Assembly: GCF_964275005.1 (NCBI RefSeq)
Contig: NC_092695.1
Coordinates: 12,477,697 to 12,541,696 of the forward strand
DNA length: 64,000 nucleotides
Origin: Diadema setosum
Lineage: Eukaryota; Echinodermata; Echinoidea; Diadematoida; Diadematidae
Direction of reading: 5' to 3'
A program made the position numbers and the translations under genes. The notes beneath the pieces were generated by a model that was given only the letters and a program-made list of their open reading frames with translations, had not been told where the DNA came from and did not search any database. The first letter of the stretch is position 1. Every line of letters starts with the position of its first letter. Below are positions 46,131 through 59,578 of the stretch, in pieces.

Positions 46131-48610
46131 GTATTAGTATGATTATTGTATGATTGTATGATTACTGGTACTTCATTGTACTACTACTTTGGTAATGATC
46201 ACCATTACTGTGGAATTAAAAGAGCTGATAATGGATAACTGGGGGAAAACATAATATGAATGAGGACTGGCAGGGTAAGGAGCAAACAGTATAGCATATC
46301 AAAACCTGAGATTAAAACACGTACCTTCAGCATGAATTTTCTGCGGTAGCCATTTTTACAGCATCACCACATCAGTACGCTGCAACACTGTGCCCCATAC
46401 ATGAAAGACCCAGGTTCATTAAATGACATTTCTGTGTATGTACATGTCACATTACACAATACATTTTTGTTTTCTTTTCAGTTAATTGCACTTAAAACAT
46501 AATTTTTGTGTCATTTGGTATCATTTCATTTCTTTTTATGGCCAGTCCATGGTCATTGCTGGATGTGCAATGAGCAGAGTTTTAGAGAAAATTCAAGGCT
46601 TTGCTTTGACGTACATTCCACTACAAATCTATAATCATTTTTCTTTCCAATGACCAGTAGCTACATATTGTCCAGGCAGCACTTTTTCAAACACTACTGT
46701 GACAGAAACTTACAATCTACTCCCAATTTCATTGGCGAACACCGCTTGATACTCACCACACGATGAAACTACATGTGAGAGGAATGGACTTGCAAGGAAA
46801 GCTTTCATTATACTGCCGCATTTGACAATTCATCGATTGGTTTGGGTGGGTTTGTGCATTTGAGCAAAATATGCAAACTTCGCATGCAGTCGACCGAGGC
46901 GGGGGTGCGAACATGGCACATAAAGGACTTTACATCCCAAGACAGGGGAAAGAAAGTTACAACCTCCCTGAAATGGTATTCAAAGCCCTGTGGTTGGTGA
47001 CTATTACTCTATAACAGAATTCATCATCTGTTACATCAAAAATTGTATCATGGTACTTGTAGTAAGAACACTTGCTTTTCAACTTGTCACAAAAACTATA
47101 CTCAGCCTGAAGTACAGATGGTCTGAAGGCACTCTGAAGGCTTGCAAAATTGAAATGGATCTTATCAGACTTCCAATTAGATCATAGACCTTTGAACATT
47201 CATAAATCTCTCAACAATTCATATACTGTAATTGCATAGAGTTGAAAACTCATTACATGAATTTGAAAAAGACAACATCCTATTGTATATCATTTGCCGG
47301 TAGAAGGAAATAAAAATGTTCTGTCTATTGGTGAATATGACAAATAGTGTTCCATTACTATTTGTCATCACACACTGTAAAACAAGGTGTTTACGCTGCA
47401 TGATTTTTTTTGCATATTGGAGCCGACAGCCTATTTTTTGCAGCATGAAATTTTTACAAATTGCCACTGGCATTTAATACACAGTGTAGACAAAAACTTT
47501 TGTATGCATTTCAATTCCGCGAATCTTGATCTTGAAAAGCAGTCAAATAATTCTTGGTATACAGAAGGTGATTGGTACCGGTACTTGACTCCCCAATAAA
47601 ATGCTGTGAGTTTTATTTCAATCATTTCCTCTTATTGCAGGGAATGAAGCTTTTTAACTTCTATCTAATGTGTTTGTAGGAGAGCTAGGAGCATTAGAAT
47701 AAACAGGTGATTTATAACTCAAACAAAATTTTTTAAAAATCTGTAGCGGTGGGGCATACGACTGCACCTGAAACAAACTTATAAGGCATTTGTTTATACT
47801 GTATAATATATATATACTATAAATAATTAGAAAGTTGTGTGTCTGTACCATACCTGATATATACACAAACACACACGTTTATTGTAAACTATGTATACTG
47901 TACATATTAAAGAAAACATTTCTGATATAATGGACTGCTAGCTTTACTTCAACGTATAATTCTATCAGAAACAAACAATGAAAAAACACCACAATGAAAA
48001 ATCCCCTTTAAGAAACTGCATACAAGTGAGTTGCATTGTACCAAAAAAGAAAACGAAATCAGAATCAAAGGCACTACCTCCTCCATAAAAGAAACCAAAC
48101 TGAATGACAGAGAGGCAACTGCAAGATTTTACTCTGCTTTGTTGCTGTTCCACCAATTTCAAAGCAGGAAAACATTCTTAACCTCTGAACTCTATACGTG
48201 ACACTGAAGTTGGAATCATAACTACATAAGAAAGAGAAAAGGTCATTCAGATTTTTTAACAGAAGATTTGAAATATCCAACCCTATACACAACCATTAGA
48301 TAGTCAACTACATACAGTGTATTTCAATAATGATTTATTTAAAGTACAGTTGTATCTCCCAATGCCCAAATAACCAACAACTCCATTCTCTTAACAAACA
48401 AATAAACAATCAAACAAAGAAAGCAAGCACAACTTTTAGGATTACATCTTTGGGAATGGAAAAACATCAAGCCTGACAACATTGGTCACTGAATCCCGTG
48501 ATGATATTCTCATGGTGTGAGGCAATAAACATAAACACTGCCATGACTGGCACTGCTTCTACCTCAGCAGGGCTCATCATCTCCCTCCCTGGATGAAATC
48601 TCTCCCGTTT

Positions 48611-51600
48611 CTATGACTCCTCCTCATCATCATCCTGAGCTGTAGTGGCAGCTGCTCCCACAGTACAGCAGACGCAGCAGCAGCCAAGTCCGCACACGAT
48701 GTAGATGACTGTGATGATCCAGAAGGAGAAGTAGTAGAGGACCGGGTGGCAGTAGTCTTCCTCTTGCTCAGGATCAGTTGTGTTGACCACACGATAGATG
48801 CCATAGACCCATACATTGCCTGGGAAAGAAAAAATGTTTCAAAGATTTAAGTTAGTCGAAAAAAGAGCAAATTTTCTTTGCTCAATTTGCCACTAATAAA
48901 TTATATTCAGTTCGGGTCAGTTTCCTTCTGTTTGCGTTTGTTAAAAATTGAGTTAACGAATCCTCAGACTACATAGGTGGTCAATAGCAAAGAGGTTATT
49001 TCTCCTGTGTATTCGCTAAATCCATGGAAGTTATCGAGCAGATCCAGATGCAGACTTGCTAGGTACTATAAATTCTTCATGAGTTAAAGTCGCTTGAACA
49101 CTAAAACTTGAAGCTGCCCCTCCACCCCACCCCCTGATAAAATCCTGTTTAATCCTCATGCATTTAGGTCTTCTTTTTCTTTTCTTTTTAATTCACTGAG
49201 ACAAACTTGAAAAAGTCAAATGTTGGATATAAGTTGAAGGGAAAATCCAGGAACTTCCACTGCCATAAAGTAAACAATCAAAGTCACCGAGTGAGTCAAA
49301 CTACAAATCTGATTTCCCCAGACCTCAAGTGGAATAGTCTTCCCACTATCTTACAACGCAAACTGACATCACACAACAACCTCCTTATAACCCCAATACC
49401 CTCTTGGTAGTTTTTGCGTGTGTGCCGTACATTAATGGATATTTACGCAATTTGACCGGTCAGTCCTGTTCCAAAGTCTTAAAAAAAAATTTTTTTTGGT
49501 GTGTGATGTATAAAGCTGCAGCTTATCAATTGCACTTTTTCTTTCTTTTTTTATATGGAGTCTACATTGTGATTCTCTGATTTCAATCATGAATACATCA
49601 AAGTTTTAAATGACTGTGGTGACTGTTTTTGGATTCTGAGGCAAGGTAGAAAATAAGCACTTGTGTGATTGCCCAGGGCAAGTGAAAATCAAAGTCAGGC
49701 TAAGTGTTTTGGAACAATAAGAAAAAATGCTTGCCAGAATTCGAATTGCGAAAGCAAAAAGTTTTGTAGCCACCTTTTTTTTTTTTACACTTTTTCCCCC
49801 TTCAAACCCACATAGTCAACCATACAGAAACTCAAAGATGATGATTGTTTAGTGATGCAATGCACTTCAATTTCATTTCAGCAACTTTTCAACACTTACA
49901 TGAAGAAGCAACAATGAAATGCAACACATACATTTGACCGAACCACGTTTGTTACTCCAATGTGTTTGAGTGTGCAAATCAATGTGTACTGTTTATTCAA
50001 ATGATTGTGTTTTATCATGAAAGCCTTTGACTACAAGAAATTTTCTTTATCATTTTCCTATATTTTGGGAACTTCCTTTTTGGGGAGGTAAAATTCATGT
50101 TGGGGCAAATGTTCTGCCCGTGCGAGCAAGTGGGGAAAAAAAAAATGTAGCACCCTGTCTGAGGACTTACTACTTATGTATGGCCCACTCTCTACACTTA
50201 ACGTTAGCAAGTAAATCAGCAATGGTCTTGGAATTAAATCATGGTTGCACACATGACCCCCTGGCCACCCGATCTCAGAGTGATTCCTAAATATCCCCTT
50301 ACATACTTTTCCTGCATTCACACTATGTCCCATGTAGGGGAGCAGTTGCAAGAGATCTTATTTTTATTTTATTTTATTTTTTTACAATTGCCTGTCCGCA
50401 CTAATACTTGACTGTCCCAAAGCTGCAGGGGCAAATGGGGCTTGGGTCAGTTCCTGGCATTTGACACAAAAGTTTGCACATGTGCACAGTTTATGAATAT
50501 GCCTGGGCACCACAAATACAAGCCCAAGGTCACTCTCCCTTCCAAATGTTGTCCCTGAACATGACAAGCTTTGCAGGGACACCGGAAAAAGTCCCAGTTT
50601 CTGGACCTGACAAGCTCCTGTTCCTGGACCTGACAAGCTTTGCAGGGCAAAGTCCCAGTGAACGTCCACACCACGGTTTCAGAGGGGAAAGTCCTATGGG
50701 ACCTTGTGTGAACAAGGGGTATGTGTGGGTAGGGGTAGGGGTATAACAAAGAAAGGGACATATTACTAGAAACTCCCTCCCATCTTGTTCACAACCTCCT
50801 CCTCATCTCATTAAAAAAAAAAGGTTCTCTGCTGCCAATCCATTCAGCCTACCTGTGATGAAGAAGACGAAGAGGAAGCAGCCCATGAGGTGGCTGATGA
50901 AGCCCTCGTACTCCTTGCGGTGCCGCACCTCATCCTCTCTGCCACCCGGGTACTTATACCGGTTCCTCAGATCAGATAGGTTCTTCATTATGGACACGCC
51001 CCCCATGACAACAAGGAAGATCGGGATACGGTGATCAATCGGGCAACGTGTAAAGTATATCCCACCTGCAAGACACATTAGAAGCAGGATTCTCAGATGT
51101 CTACAGCAATGTCAAAGTTTCACACATAGCATTTCATAGAGAATTTGGGGGGAATTTCGAGTCAAGATTGAAAAGTTTTAGTATGACTGTAACTCTGCAA
51201 AAGTTACAATCATAAGAAAGTAGCTAGAATGTAGTGCAGAATACTTGGTACTCTGCCAAATACATGTTGATTAACTTCCACTTTTGAAAAAAGAAAAGAA
51301 AAGAAGAGTTTAGCTATCCCAACTTGATCTACATGTCGATAAGGCCTATGAAGAATTTAGAGAGATGATATAGTATTGGTGGAGATGAGGATTGGGCTTT
51401 TAACTTTTTTGCGAGACACCAAGAAACCACTGATGAAATAGTACAGAGCATACCATTCTAAAGGGAATTCAAAGTTTATTTGATGAAAATTGGTTTTGGA
51501 ATGGCTGAGACATCCAAAAACAAAGTAAACAAAGCGATCATTTGTAATAAAAGGTGGGACACCTTTTATTAGGATCGCTCTGTTTTTGCATACCTCAGCC

Positions 51601-54600
51601 ATTTCAAAACCAATTTCATCAAATAAACATTGACTTCCTTTTGGAATTACATTCCCTTTATATTACATGAGAGGTTTCTCACTATCTCTCCAAGAAATGT
51701 TAGAAACCTGAAGTTAGTTCTCAACCAAAACTATACGATCCCTTTAACTTACAAATGGAGCACACATATTTGCATGTGAATTTACTTTTCGCTATGGATA
51801 TAAAAAAGGTCCAAATATTCAACTTCTAAAGCCATGTTACTAAAGCTATCTTCTTCTTCAAATTTCACTTACATTGTACATATTGTACATACATATCACA
51901 AAAAAAGAAAAAAAAAAACCTCTTTTCTTCATAACAGTGCAGAAAAACATAGACAGAGTCACAAAAGCAAAGTCTTCAACTGCCACAAAGTAACCATTTG
52001 GTTTGAACCATTGTCTCTGACTCACCAACAGCAATCATTGCAATAGGGATGGCCAGTGAGACGACCAAGAAGATGGATACAATGGCTGGAGAAAGAGAAT
52101 AAGAAGATGTGATTGCAATATGAATCAAACACTTCCTCTGAATACAGTGACCTTTGACCTTGGCTTGTAACCATTCACTACTATCATTTTATCTTTCGTG
52201 GAAAAAAAAAAAAAAACTCTCTGCTTATTCTTATTTGTTCCCCCAATGTATTTACCACTGGTCATTCCCATATGAAGTTAAGATTGAAAAATCCCATTTT
52301 TAGCTAAAAGTTCAGTGACCATTGACATTAGACCTTGGTTACCATTTCAATGCAAAAGCTGTAGGAACAATAAGAAATCAATCTGGGAGTGTATGATTCA
52401 AACTGGATCAAGCTTTGTTTTTTGTTTTTGCATGGGTATAGGGGAGATGGTTCAACACATCATATGTCCAAGAAAATACTGGACACATTCAAAATTTCAA
52501 AATTTTCCACTGCCTTTTCACTTGTTTCTTCACATTTTACTAGCACCAAAATGTTATTAAAGTGACATTGAAACAAAAAAGGAAACCCAAAAGAAACTCG
52601 ATTTCAAAACCGTTTGAAGAAAATGATATCAATATCACATTGGATGCAATGTCTGTTCAGCCCCAAATTGAAGCAAATACTGTTTACTGAAAGAACGCAT
52701 TTGTATGGTTGACAGATATGAGAAATGTATGCATTCTCAAATCTTGACAACAAATTGGTATTGTTGCAACAAAGATAAAACATGTCGATCATAATGCATA
52801 ATTGAATAACTTAAACCATACTATAAATAATCAATACTGTTGCTGGTATAAAATGAGACAAAAAAAAACTAGAAATGTCGCTTTGGCGACTGGTATGCCT
52901 CCGCCATAATGCATGATTTTCCCAATAGGTCTAGATAGTACATGTGGACAATGTGTGATTACATTTTCACGAAATTGGCAAAATACTGAAATGACAAGTT
53001 TGTCACAATGTCTTAAATGTTCACCTTCCTTGACCTAGGTTTAATTGGATGAATAGGAGAGCATGTATCTAGGGATTTAAGGACTTTAACTTGACTTTGA
53101 CCCATTCATACATTTAGGCATTGAGTAATTTTCAAGGTACAGGTGTGGAGAAAAAGTGCAATTTCTGAATTGAATAGTAAATTGTTACCATTTTCATCTG
53201 GCCCTTGACCCTAAAATTCATAAGATAATCACTTTCAGGTAGAACATGCATAAGATGTACTAAGTTTCAAGATAACTTGAGCCACTTCGAGATATGGAGG
53301 AAAAAGTTAGTTCAGCACTTTCACTTGATCTTTGACCTTTTGACCTTTGAGGCAAAAAAAGAAGAAAAAAAAACTTTCCAGAAAATTTCTATTAGGTTAC
53401 ACATGCATACACCAAGTGTAAAAAAATAATAACCCTGCTGGCATTGCATAAATATGAGGGAAATAGTAAAATTTTGAAGTGTTGCACTTGACCGTTGACC
53501 CCTGACCTTTGACCCCATGAACCCTACATTCTCTAGATAATCACTTCCAGTCAGTACATGTATATACTATGTTCCATGAAGATACCTTGAACAATTTTCC
53601 AAGGCATGGAGAAAAAAAAGAAGTTTTGATATTTTTACTTGACCTTTTGACCTTTGACCTTTGACCTCATGACCCAAACTTTCACCAGAGAATTTTAATT
53701 GGGTAATACATGTTTACACTAAGATTCAAGAAAATATCTTCAGGCATTCAATAGATATGGCGAAAATAGTGAAATTTCATGTATTTGACCCTGACCTTTT
53801 GACCTTTGACCTTTGACCTCATGACGCAAACTTTCACCAGAGAATCTTAATTGGGTAATACATGTACACATGTATACACTAAGTTTCAAGAAAATATCTT
53901 CAGGCATTCAATAGATATGGTGGAAAAAGTGAAATTTTATGTATTTGACCTTGACCTTTTGACCTTTGACCTTGAGCATGTGCACCCAAAAGTTGATAGG
54001 CACAACTTCACCCCCTAATACACATACATGCCAAGTTTCATTAGGATACCTCAACAGGTTTTGATAGTTACCTTGTCCACAAAATTCATTACGGACGGAC
54101 GGAAGGACGCATGGACGGACGGACGGACGGACGGACGGAAGGACGGACGGACGGACAACCCGAAAACATAATGCCTCCGGCACCACTTCGTGGCGGAGGC
54201 ATAAAAAAAAAGACAGAAAGGTCACATTTCCTCCAACTCGCTTTTGTCCGCAGGGTTTTGAACAGTCTAAAAGGGCTGACCATGCAGCACATGTCAAGGG
54301 GCACAAGACACACACAAATATAAACTATGCACTTGACACAATTAAATACTCACGCCAAGTTTATCAGCATGCGGCACATTGATTTGCTGATGTACATGTA
54401 AGTCAACATTGCAGAGATTAGGACTATGAAAAACACTGTTGCAGATTGCGCATTCTCATTGTGTTTCACTGCCAGTCATAGAAGTAAAATACTTGTTGAC
54501 TTATGCGGGGTGATGAACACAGAATTTTCCTAGGGTTCATAGCCACATAGGCCATTTGTTGACTTGTAAATGTCAACTCACGCAAAGAATTTCATTTGAA

Positions 54601-57600
54601 ATCACATAAGCAAAAAGGAAAAAGTATAAAAAAGAGACCTTTTTTCTGCGCAACTCCTGTGATAAAGTGTAAACACATACATACAAAATACAACAAATTG
54701 CTGCTAAACAGCATCTTACTAATATTTACCTGTGCTAAGGAGCAATTGAAATGCCCTTTTTAGGTAATCTACTGGGTTGTTGGAGTCCCTTTTGGCATCT
54801 TTCATTTTGCCAAATAGCGAGTTGTAGGAAGGGGGTGCATCTGGAGGAAAGATAAAACAACACATACGACTAAGTAGAAAGGATGAATGAATGGATGTAA
54901 TAATCTTTAAAAATACATCAGGGCTGCACAATAACCCATTTTTTTTTCTATTGGACCAACTTGTCTGTCGGACCAATATGTACCCAGTTTTTCCATTTCT
55001 TACTGGTCCATTCCTGAAAAAGTTACTGGTCTGACAGTGATTTTTACTGATCCTGACCAATTGATTAGTGCCTGTGTGCAGTGTTGCATACATGTAACTC
55101 ACATCTATGTTTGATGTGGAAAAGAAGATCAACAATTGAGAGGAACTGAATGAGAGTAACGTGGACATCAGAAAAAACAGTAAAGATGCATTTTTTTTTC
55201 AAATAAAGTTGTAAAGTAATATAAAGTAATCAGTAGAAAGGCCAAAGCAAGATTTTTCAAATAAATAAATATCAAAGATCACATTAAAAGGAACAAAAAT
55301 CAGATACGTGAATTTTCAATTCCATGTACATGACATTCAAGACGGCTTCATAATGATGATTGCAACAAGGCATTACTTATACTTGAGACAGACACATACA
55401 TGCATGCATTTGCAGCCTACTATGCAATGAACTGTGTGGGATAAGCATGATAATGAAAGTGTTTATGACTGTGTTGAACACATCATACATTGCATCAATC
55501 TCATAAATCAACCAACTGGATAGTGGTGCAAATTGCATGAGCCACCAAGGGGTATGCATCAAAAGTTTGGCATTTCCATTCTACATTCATGTGCCTGCTT
55601 TGTATTGGAATTACAATCTCCTATAGATGCAATGCACACTGTAGATGCCATGTTGATGTCATGCCCTTACAAGCTTTCTATATCATGCTAAGATCATCCT
55701 ACTTGCTTTCTAAATACAGCAAGAGGACATCATGTTCTTGGCTCTGAATTATTCCAGAGTTGTAACTGTTATGTAATGATGATGACTTGTGCATAGGATA
55801 AGGTCTTAGTTATCATACAACGTCCGAGTAGATCCTTGTAATTTGATTGGAGGATTGTTGGTGACATGATATTCAATAAGTACTGTACTGCATGTACTGT
55901 GTGTTGCATATTGAGGATCGCGTCGAGCATGCAGCTAGCGCAGTGTATGTGTGCGGTACATGCATGCGCGTATGTAGGCCTACTTAGTGCTAGTGTACGA
56001 GCGCTAGCTGTGACCTGTCTCTACACTGATTGCACAAGCCAGAAAGAGAATCGCAGTGGATATACATGTAAGTATGGCTATATTTTTCATACAGACTTCT
56101 AGGCCTACTTAGACCTACCCATCCACAATCCTCCAATCAAATAACAAAGATCTACTTGGACGTTGTACAAAACAAATAGTGTATGGTCTTTACTTGTGCA
56201 ATGGAACGAGATTTCGCACTCGGTGAAAGATGAGGCACACTATTCAACTCGGCTTCGCCTCGTTGAATAGAGCGTCTCTATCTTTCACCTCGTGCGAAAT
56301 CTCGTACCATTGCACTCGTGACCATTCACTATTTGTATACTAATTTTATAAACCTTATATCACCTTGTCTAATCTACATTCAGTTATGTCATTGAGACTA
56401 GCAATACCACTGTTTCACAGTTGAATTATAACACCATCTCCTTGACTTTACCTGTATGTTTGAAGAACATGGATTATTCTATTTTGATGTCTAGTACAAC
56501 TGTACACAGGAAGCAAAACAATGCCCTACATTGTGGTTCACTACAAGACAAGACAAGACAAGATGTATGACAAAGCCATCTATTGCTACCTTGTCTTCTG
56601 GCTGCAATATTATAGGCTGGAGGAGGGGCGGCCTCTGGAGCTGCAGTGCCCATCACTTCACTGGAGCCATAGGCGGGAGGTGGTGGGTTTTCACTGATAC
56701 CCACCTCCACATCCTGAGTAAACAGAGAACAAACAAAATATCAATGATAGATCCAGACAGTGGGAGAGAGAAAGAGAGGAGGGCTGTCCGGTGTAGAGAC
56801 ATACATTGTTTAATTATTCAAAGTATGAAAAATATGGAAAACATAGGTGTTTTTGTGTGGGACAGGAAAGGTGAAACCTTTAGACTCAATCTAACAGTGC
56901 TGGGGGGGGGGGTATACAAATATTGTCATTAAACAAGGGATCTTTTAGTGTGGAGGTCCAGTGGATAAGACAATTACACTCCTAATTATAAATAATCTCA
57001 TGCATGTTCTTTGGCAGCAGCAGTGACCACTCTGGAACAGCACAGAGAAAATGACAGGCTAATTATGATGTACAAAATACACAATAATCTTACTCCTCTT
57101 TCAGCACAGGACTATATTATCAAACAGGCTACTCAGTTGACGAGAGCCTCGCAACCACACTCCTATCAGGTACCATATTCGAGAACTGAATCACATCGCC
57201 ATTTGTTCTTTCCAAGAACTGTAAGGAACTGGAATTCCCTGTCGTCAGAAATTGTTTCAGCGCCATCTGTGGGATCATTTCGAAACCGTCTAACGAGTAA
57301 CGGTTGATCACAGTGCCAGTGGCTAGTTATTTTCGTCAAATTTTCTATGTGCTTGTAAATATCTGTAAATAAATTGTACATTATAATGTAAATAGCACCA
57401 GTCTGCAAGAATCTTCAATCTATTGAAGGAGGCAGACTTAATCAGAAGAAGAAGAATACTTGTTAAATACTAGGACATGAATCATTACTGTTGTGTTTAC
57501 CATAGCACAGACGGTCAATCAAGTCCTTTACGACCTCCAAGTTTCCACTAAATTTCACGTCTTGATGGCAATAAATATGAGTATATAGACTATAGCATAA

Positions 57601-58092
57601 ATATATGCAATTTCATTATAGTAGCCATAGATCTAGTAGTCATTGAGAAGAACAAAAAAAAAAAAAAAATACCCTTTCAATTTGTTGGAATCACAACTCG
57701 ATCAATACAATTCATCTGTCCGGAGGAATTTTATATAGACTCTAGCCTATAGATCTATATAATAAATATATATACATTTTTTTTTATTTTTTTTTTTACT
57801 TTTTAAAGGACAAGTCCACCTTCTGTAGATTGAGAGAATGCAGCAAAAGCAGAGCACATTCTACACGTCGCATCAACTAGCAACTCAAGTCATGAAGTGA
57901 AATAACACAAAATTCAATGTATGGGACCGTTCAACGGGTTTTTCGTTCTCCGGTCATACATCCATCAAACTATGAATAATTATGATCATATCGAAATGTG
58001 GTCACACCAACAACGGCATACTCGTGTGAACGACGTTAACCACATACGAAATATGCAAGTTTGATATCATATCATACCTGAGGAGCTGCCAT
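48611..58092 (-). CDS. TMEM272-like: Transmembrane protein 272-like, four-pass membrane protein (243 aa)
   Basis: Six exons right to left: 58078-58092, 56590-56713, 54730-54840, 52026-52085, 50853-51065, 48611-48819. Phases agree at every join (0 then four times 1) and the sum is 244 codons with the stop. The start exon encodes only MAAPQ. Residues 15-52 are Pro-rich with three PPxY motifs (PPAY at 17-20 and 36-39, PPSY at 49-52), the kind bound by WW-domain proteins such as NEDD4-type ligases. PPSYNSLFGKMKDAK marks the TMEM272-like family. Hydrophobic segments lie near residues 74-108, 117-130, 153-185 and 203-226, the last ending in a Cys cluster (GLGCCCVCC). The tail is acidic (DDDEEES). 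Family function is poorly known; a plasma- or endomembrane role with ubiquitin-ligase recruitment is inference. Splice sites and family pattern make the model firm. Confidence 0.9.
48861..48942 (+). mobile_element. Diverged relic of the tRNA-array element family
   Basis: A short hairpin gagcaaa / tttgctc is followed by aatttgccactaataaatt and a tail ending in gtttgtt, matching the array unit from ctttgctcac to tttgtta with scattered differences. Possible degraded flanking repeats are agttagtcgaaa and agttaacgaatc. It lies about 40 bp upstream of the last TMEM272-like exon, inside intron 5. Confidence 0.6.
51353..51745. mobile_element. Foldback MITE in intron 4 of the TMEM272-like gene
   Basis: ggttttggaatggctgagac on the left pairs with ctcagccatttcaaaacc on the right, around a central aaaaggtgggacacctttta. 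It is the same family as 60846-61234. Confidence 0.6.
52870..54206. mobile_element. Dispersed repeat with atgcctccgcc ends and TGACCT direct repeats
   Basis: It starts tggcgactggtatgcctccg and ends gtggcggaggcat, an inverted pair. Inside, blocks of roughly 175 bp repeat (aactttcaccagagaat ... atatcttcaggcattc), separated by tgacctttgacctttgacct. A (GGAC)n tract lies at 54090-54155. It sits in intron 3 of the TMEM272-like gene. Confidence 0.6.
55816..56168. mobile_element. MITE with about 47-bp inverted ends
   Basis: acaacgtccgagtagatcct (left) pairs with agatctacttggacgttgta (right), and gattggaggattgt pairs with acaatcctccaatc. It is in intron 2 of the TMEM272-like gene. Confidence 0.65.
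56171..56334. mobile_element. Palindromic repeat next to the 55816 MITE
   Basis: acaaatagtgtatggtc pairs with gaccattcactatttgt, and cgagatttcgcac with gtgcgaaatctcg. A gttgaatag / ctattcaac pair closes the centre. No coding potential. Confidence 0.6.
56952..57456 (+). mobile_element. 5'-truncated LINE in intron 1 of the TMEM272-like gene
   Basis: The frame at 57011-57307 encodes TLEQHRENDRLIMMYKIHNN, then FFPRTVRNWNSLSSEIV and SVGSFRNRL, the C-terminal region of CR1-like ORF2 (YKI.N, FFPRT...WN.LP..iv). An agaagaagaagaa tail follows at about 57440-57455. It is antisense to the host gene. Confidence 0.75.
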
Positions 58093-59127
58093 TTTCTCGT
58101 TCAAGTACGCTCAGGTATCTGTCATGCAGCGAGTGATGGTAGGCCTGTTGTAGGTGCAGAGCAGAGCTAGATTAATTACTGCAGTTAGACGAGACTTGAC
58201 GTAATCTGTATTCTAGGCGAGACTGTCACCCCCCGTTTGACGTCACTTCTATTCATGAGGCCAAAGTCTAGAATACAACATGCGGTTTGTAAAATACCAG
58301 TCAGCCATCGGACTGATAAACATCACAATATGTATAAGCGGACTTATTGTGGTCCCTTATTGTTTCTTTGTAAGTTCTCTGGATCTGATAAACAAGTTGC
58401 AAACCTGACAAGAACATCATAACGCCATAATTTACATGGCACTCAGTTTGGACACGGACTGCGCTCGTGCATAGGACACGCAAAGATCTTTTTGCATAAA
58501 GAAGAAATCCACTCCAAAATTTTATCAATTTCTTAAGAAAGAGACTCGAAATTCCTGCAGAACAGTTGAAAAAAAAAATGATCAAAATCGGATAGGTAGC
58601 GAATGAAGTAAGGCAGTTATGACAATTTGAAATTTCATAAATTTTCGGAAAACACTTCTTGTCGAATAGTTATGAATAATAAAATCAGCAAGCTGAGTGT
58701 GTTATGCTGTCACAATGATTTATTTCTTATTCTTTTCATATACAAAAATGACAAAATCTCATATCTGCTGTATGAAAACTTTCCATAAACCACCCAAAAA
58801 AAAAAAAAGACAAATGTTACCTCTGTATGTTTTGGTATGGGAAAATGCTTTTACCTGTAGGCCTTTTAGCTAAAAATGATTCTTTCCCGAATTTCATAGA
58901 GGCCTAATATACATGAAAAATTGTGAGGGCATGACACTAGTTATCAACTCGCTCATTTGAACATATTCAAGAGGACTGATGGTCAAAAAAAGAAATGTTC
59001 TGCGAAAAAATGTGACATCTTAGCATGTAATATCTTCCCTATTTCTAATCCGATTTTTTTTTTCATTTTAGGAACGTTCTGTAGGGTTTCTCTCTCTCCC
59101 TCCCTCTTTTTCCGGACCCCCTTCTCC

Positions 59128-59192
<65 letters not shown>

Positions 59193-59337
59193 TGCCTAGT
59201 CTGTACAAGTCCTTATGAAAAGCCACCTCAGTCAATGCAACTGACTAAGTTGTCTGTTTTCGATGTAAATATAAACACCAATAGTTCAGTACAGTACTTT
59301 GGTATAACATAGCATGATTAAAAATCAGGGGCATCTG
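58093..59337. other. Upstream of the TMEM272-like gene; no other gene seen
   Basis: Probable 5' untranslated part and promoter to about 58.2 kb, then AT-rich DNA. A long (CT)n tract lies at 59088-59187. Confidence 0.45.
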
Positions 59338-59578
59338 ATGAGACTCGAACCCACGATATGATATTGCTAGCCATCAGGGGCCCGTTGCATAAAACTTACC
59401 ATTGAATTTCAATGGTAACTACCGTCAAAATTAGGCATCACAGCCAATCAGCATCAAGGATTATGAAATTTACCGCTGATTTGAAGACTTACCGCTAGAA
59501 AGGAGCGGTATGTCCAGCGGTAAGGGTTTTATGCAACAGGGCCCAGGTGCCATATCCACTAGACTACCGAGCTTTCAC
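59338..59578 (-). mobile_element. tRNA-like sequence split by a 167-bp MITE
   Basis: The minus strand reads gctcggtagtctagtggat, then the insert, then a B box gggttcgagtc. The MITE at 59378-59544 has the inverted ends gggcccgttgcataaaactt and the complement of ttttatgcaacagggccc. Confidence 0.55.

Larger units (their letters stand above)
43231..48610. other. No gene recognised between D3 and the TMEM272-like gene
   Basis: AT-rich DNA holding a MITE at 45432-45588 and a long (ATT)n-type tract at 45905-46130. The 3' untranslated part of the TMEM272-like gene probably extends left to about 48.3 kb, where AATAAA appears on the minus strand near 48332-48337. Confidence 0.45.

Noticed and set aside
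45838-46153. Frames rich in Ile, Tyr and His
   Set aside because: Translation of an (ATT)n microsatellite.
50395-50720. Repeated gacaagctttgcagggac words in TMEM272-like intron 5
   Set aside because: Probably part of an unknown repeat, but I could not define ends or a family.
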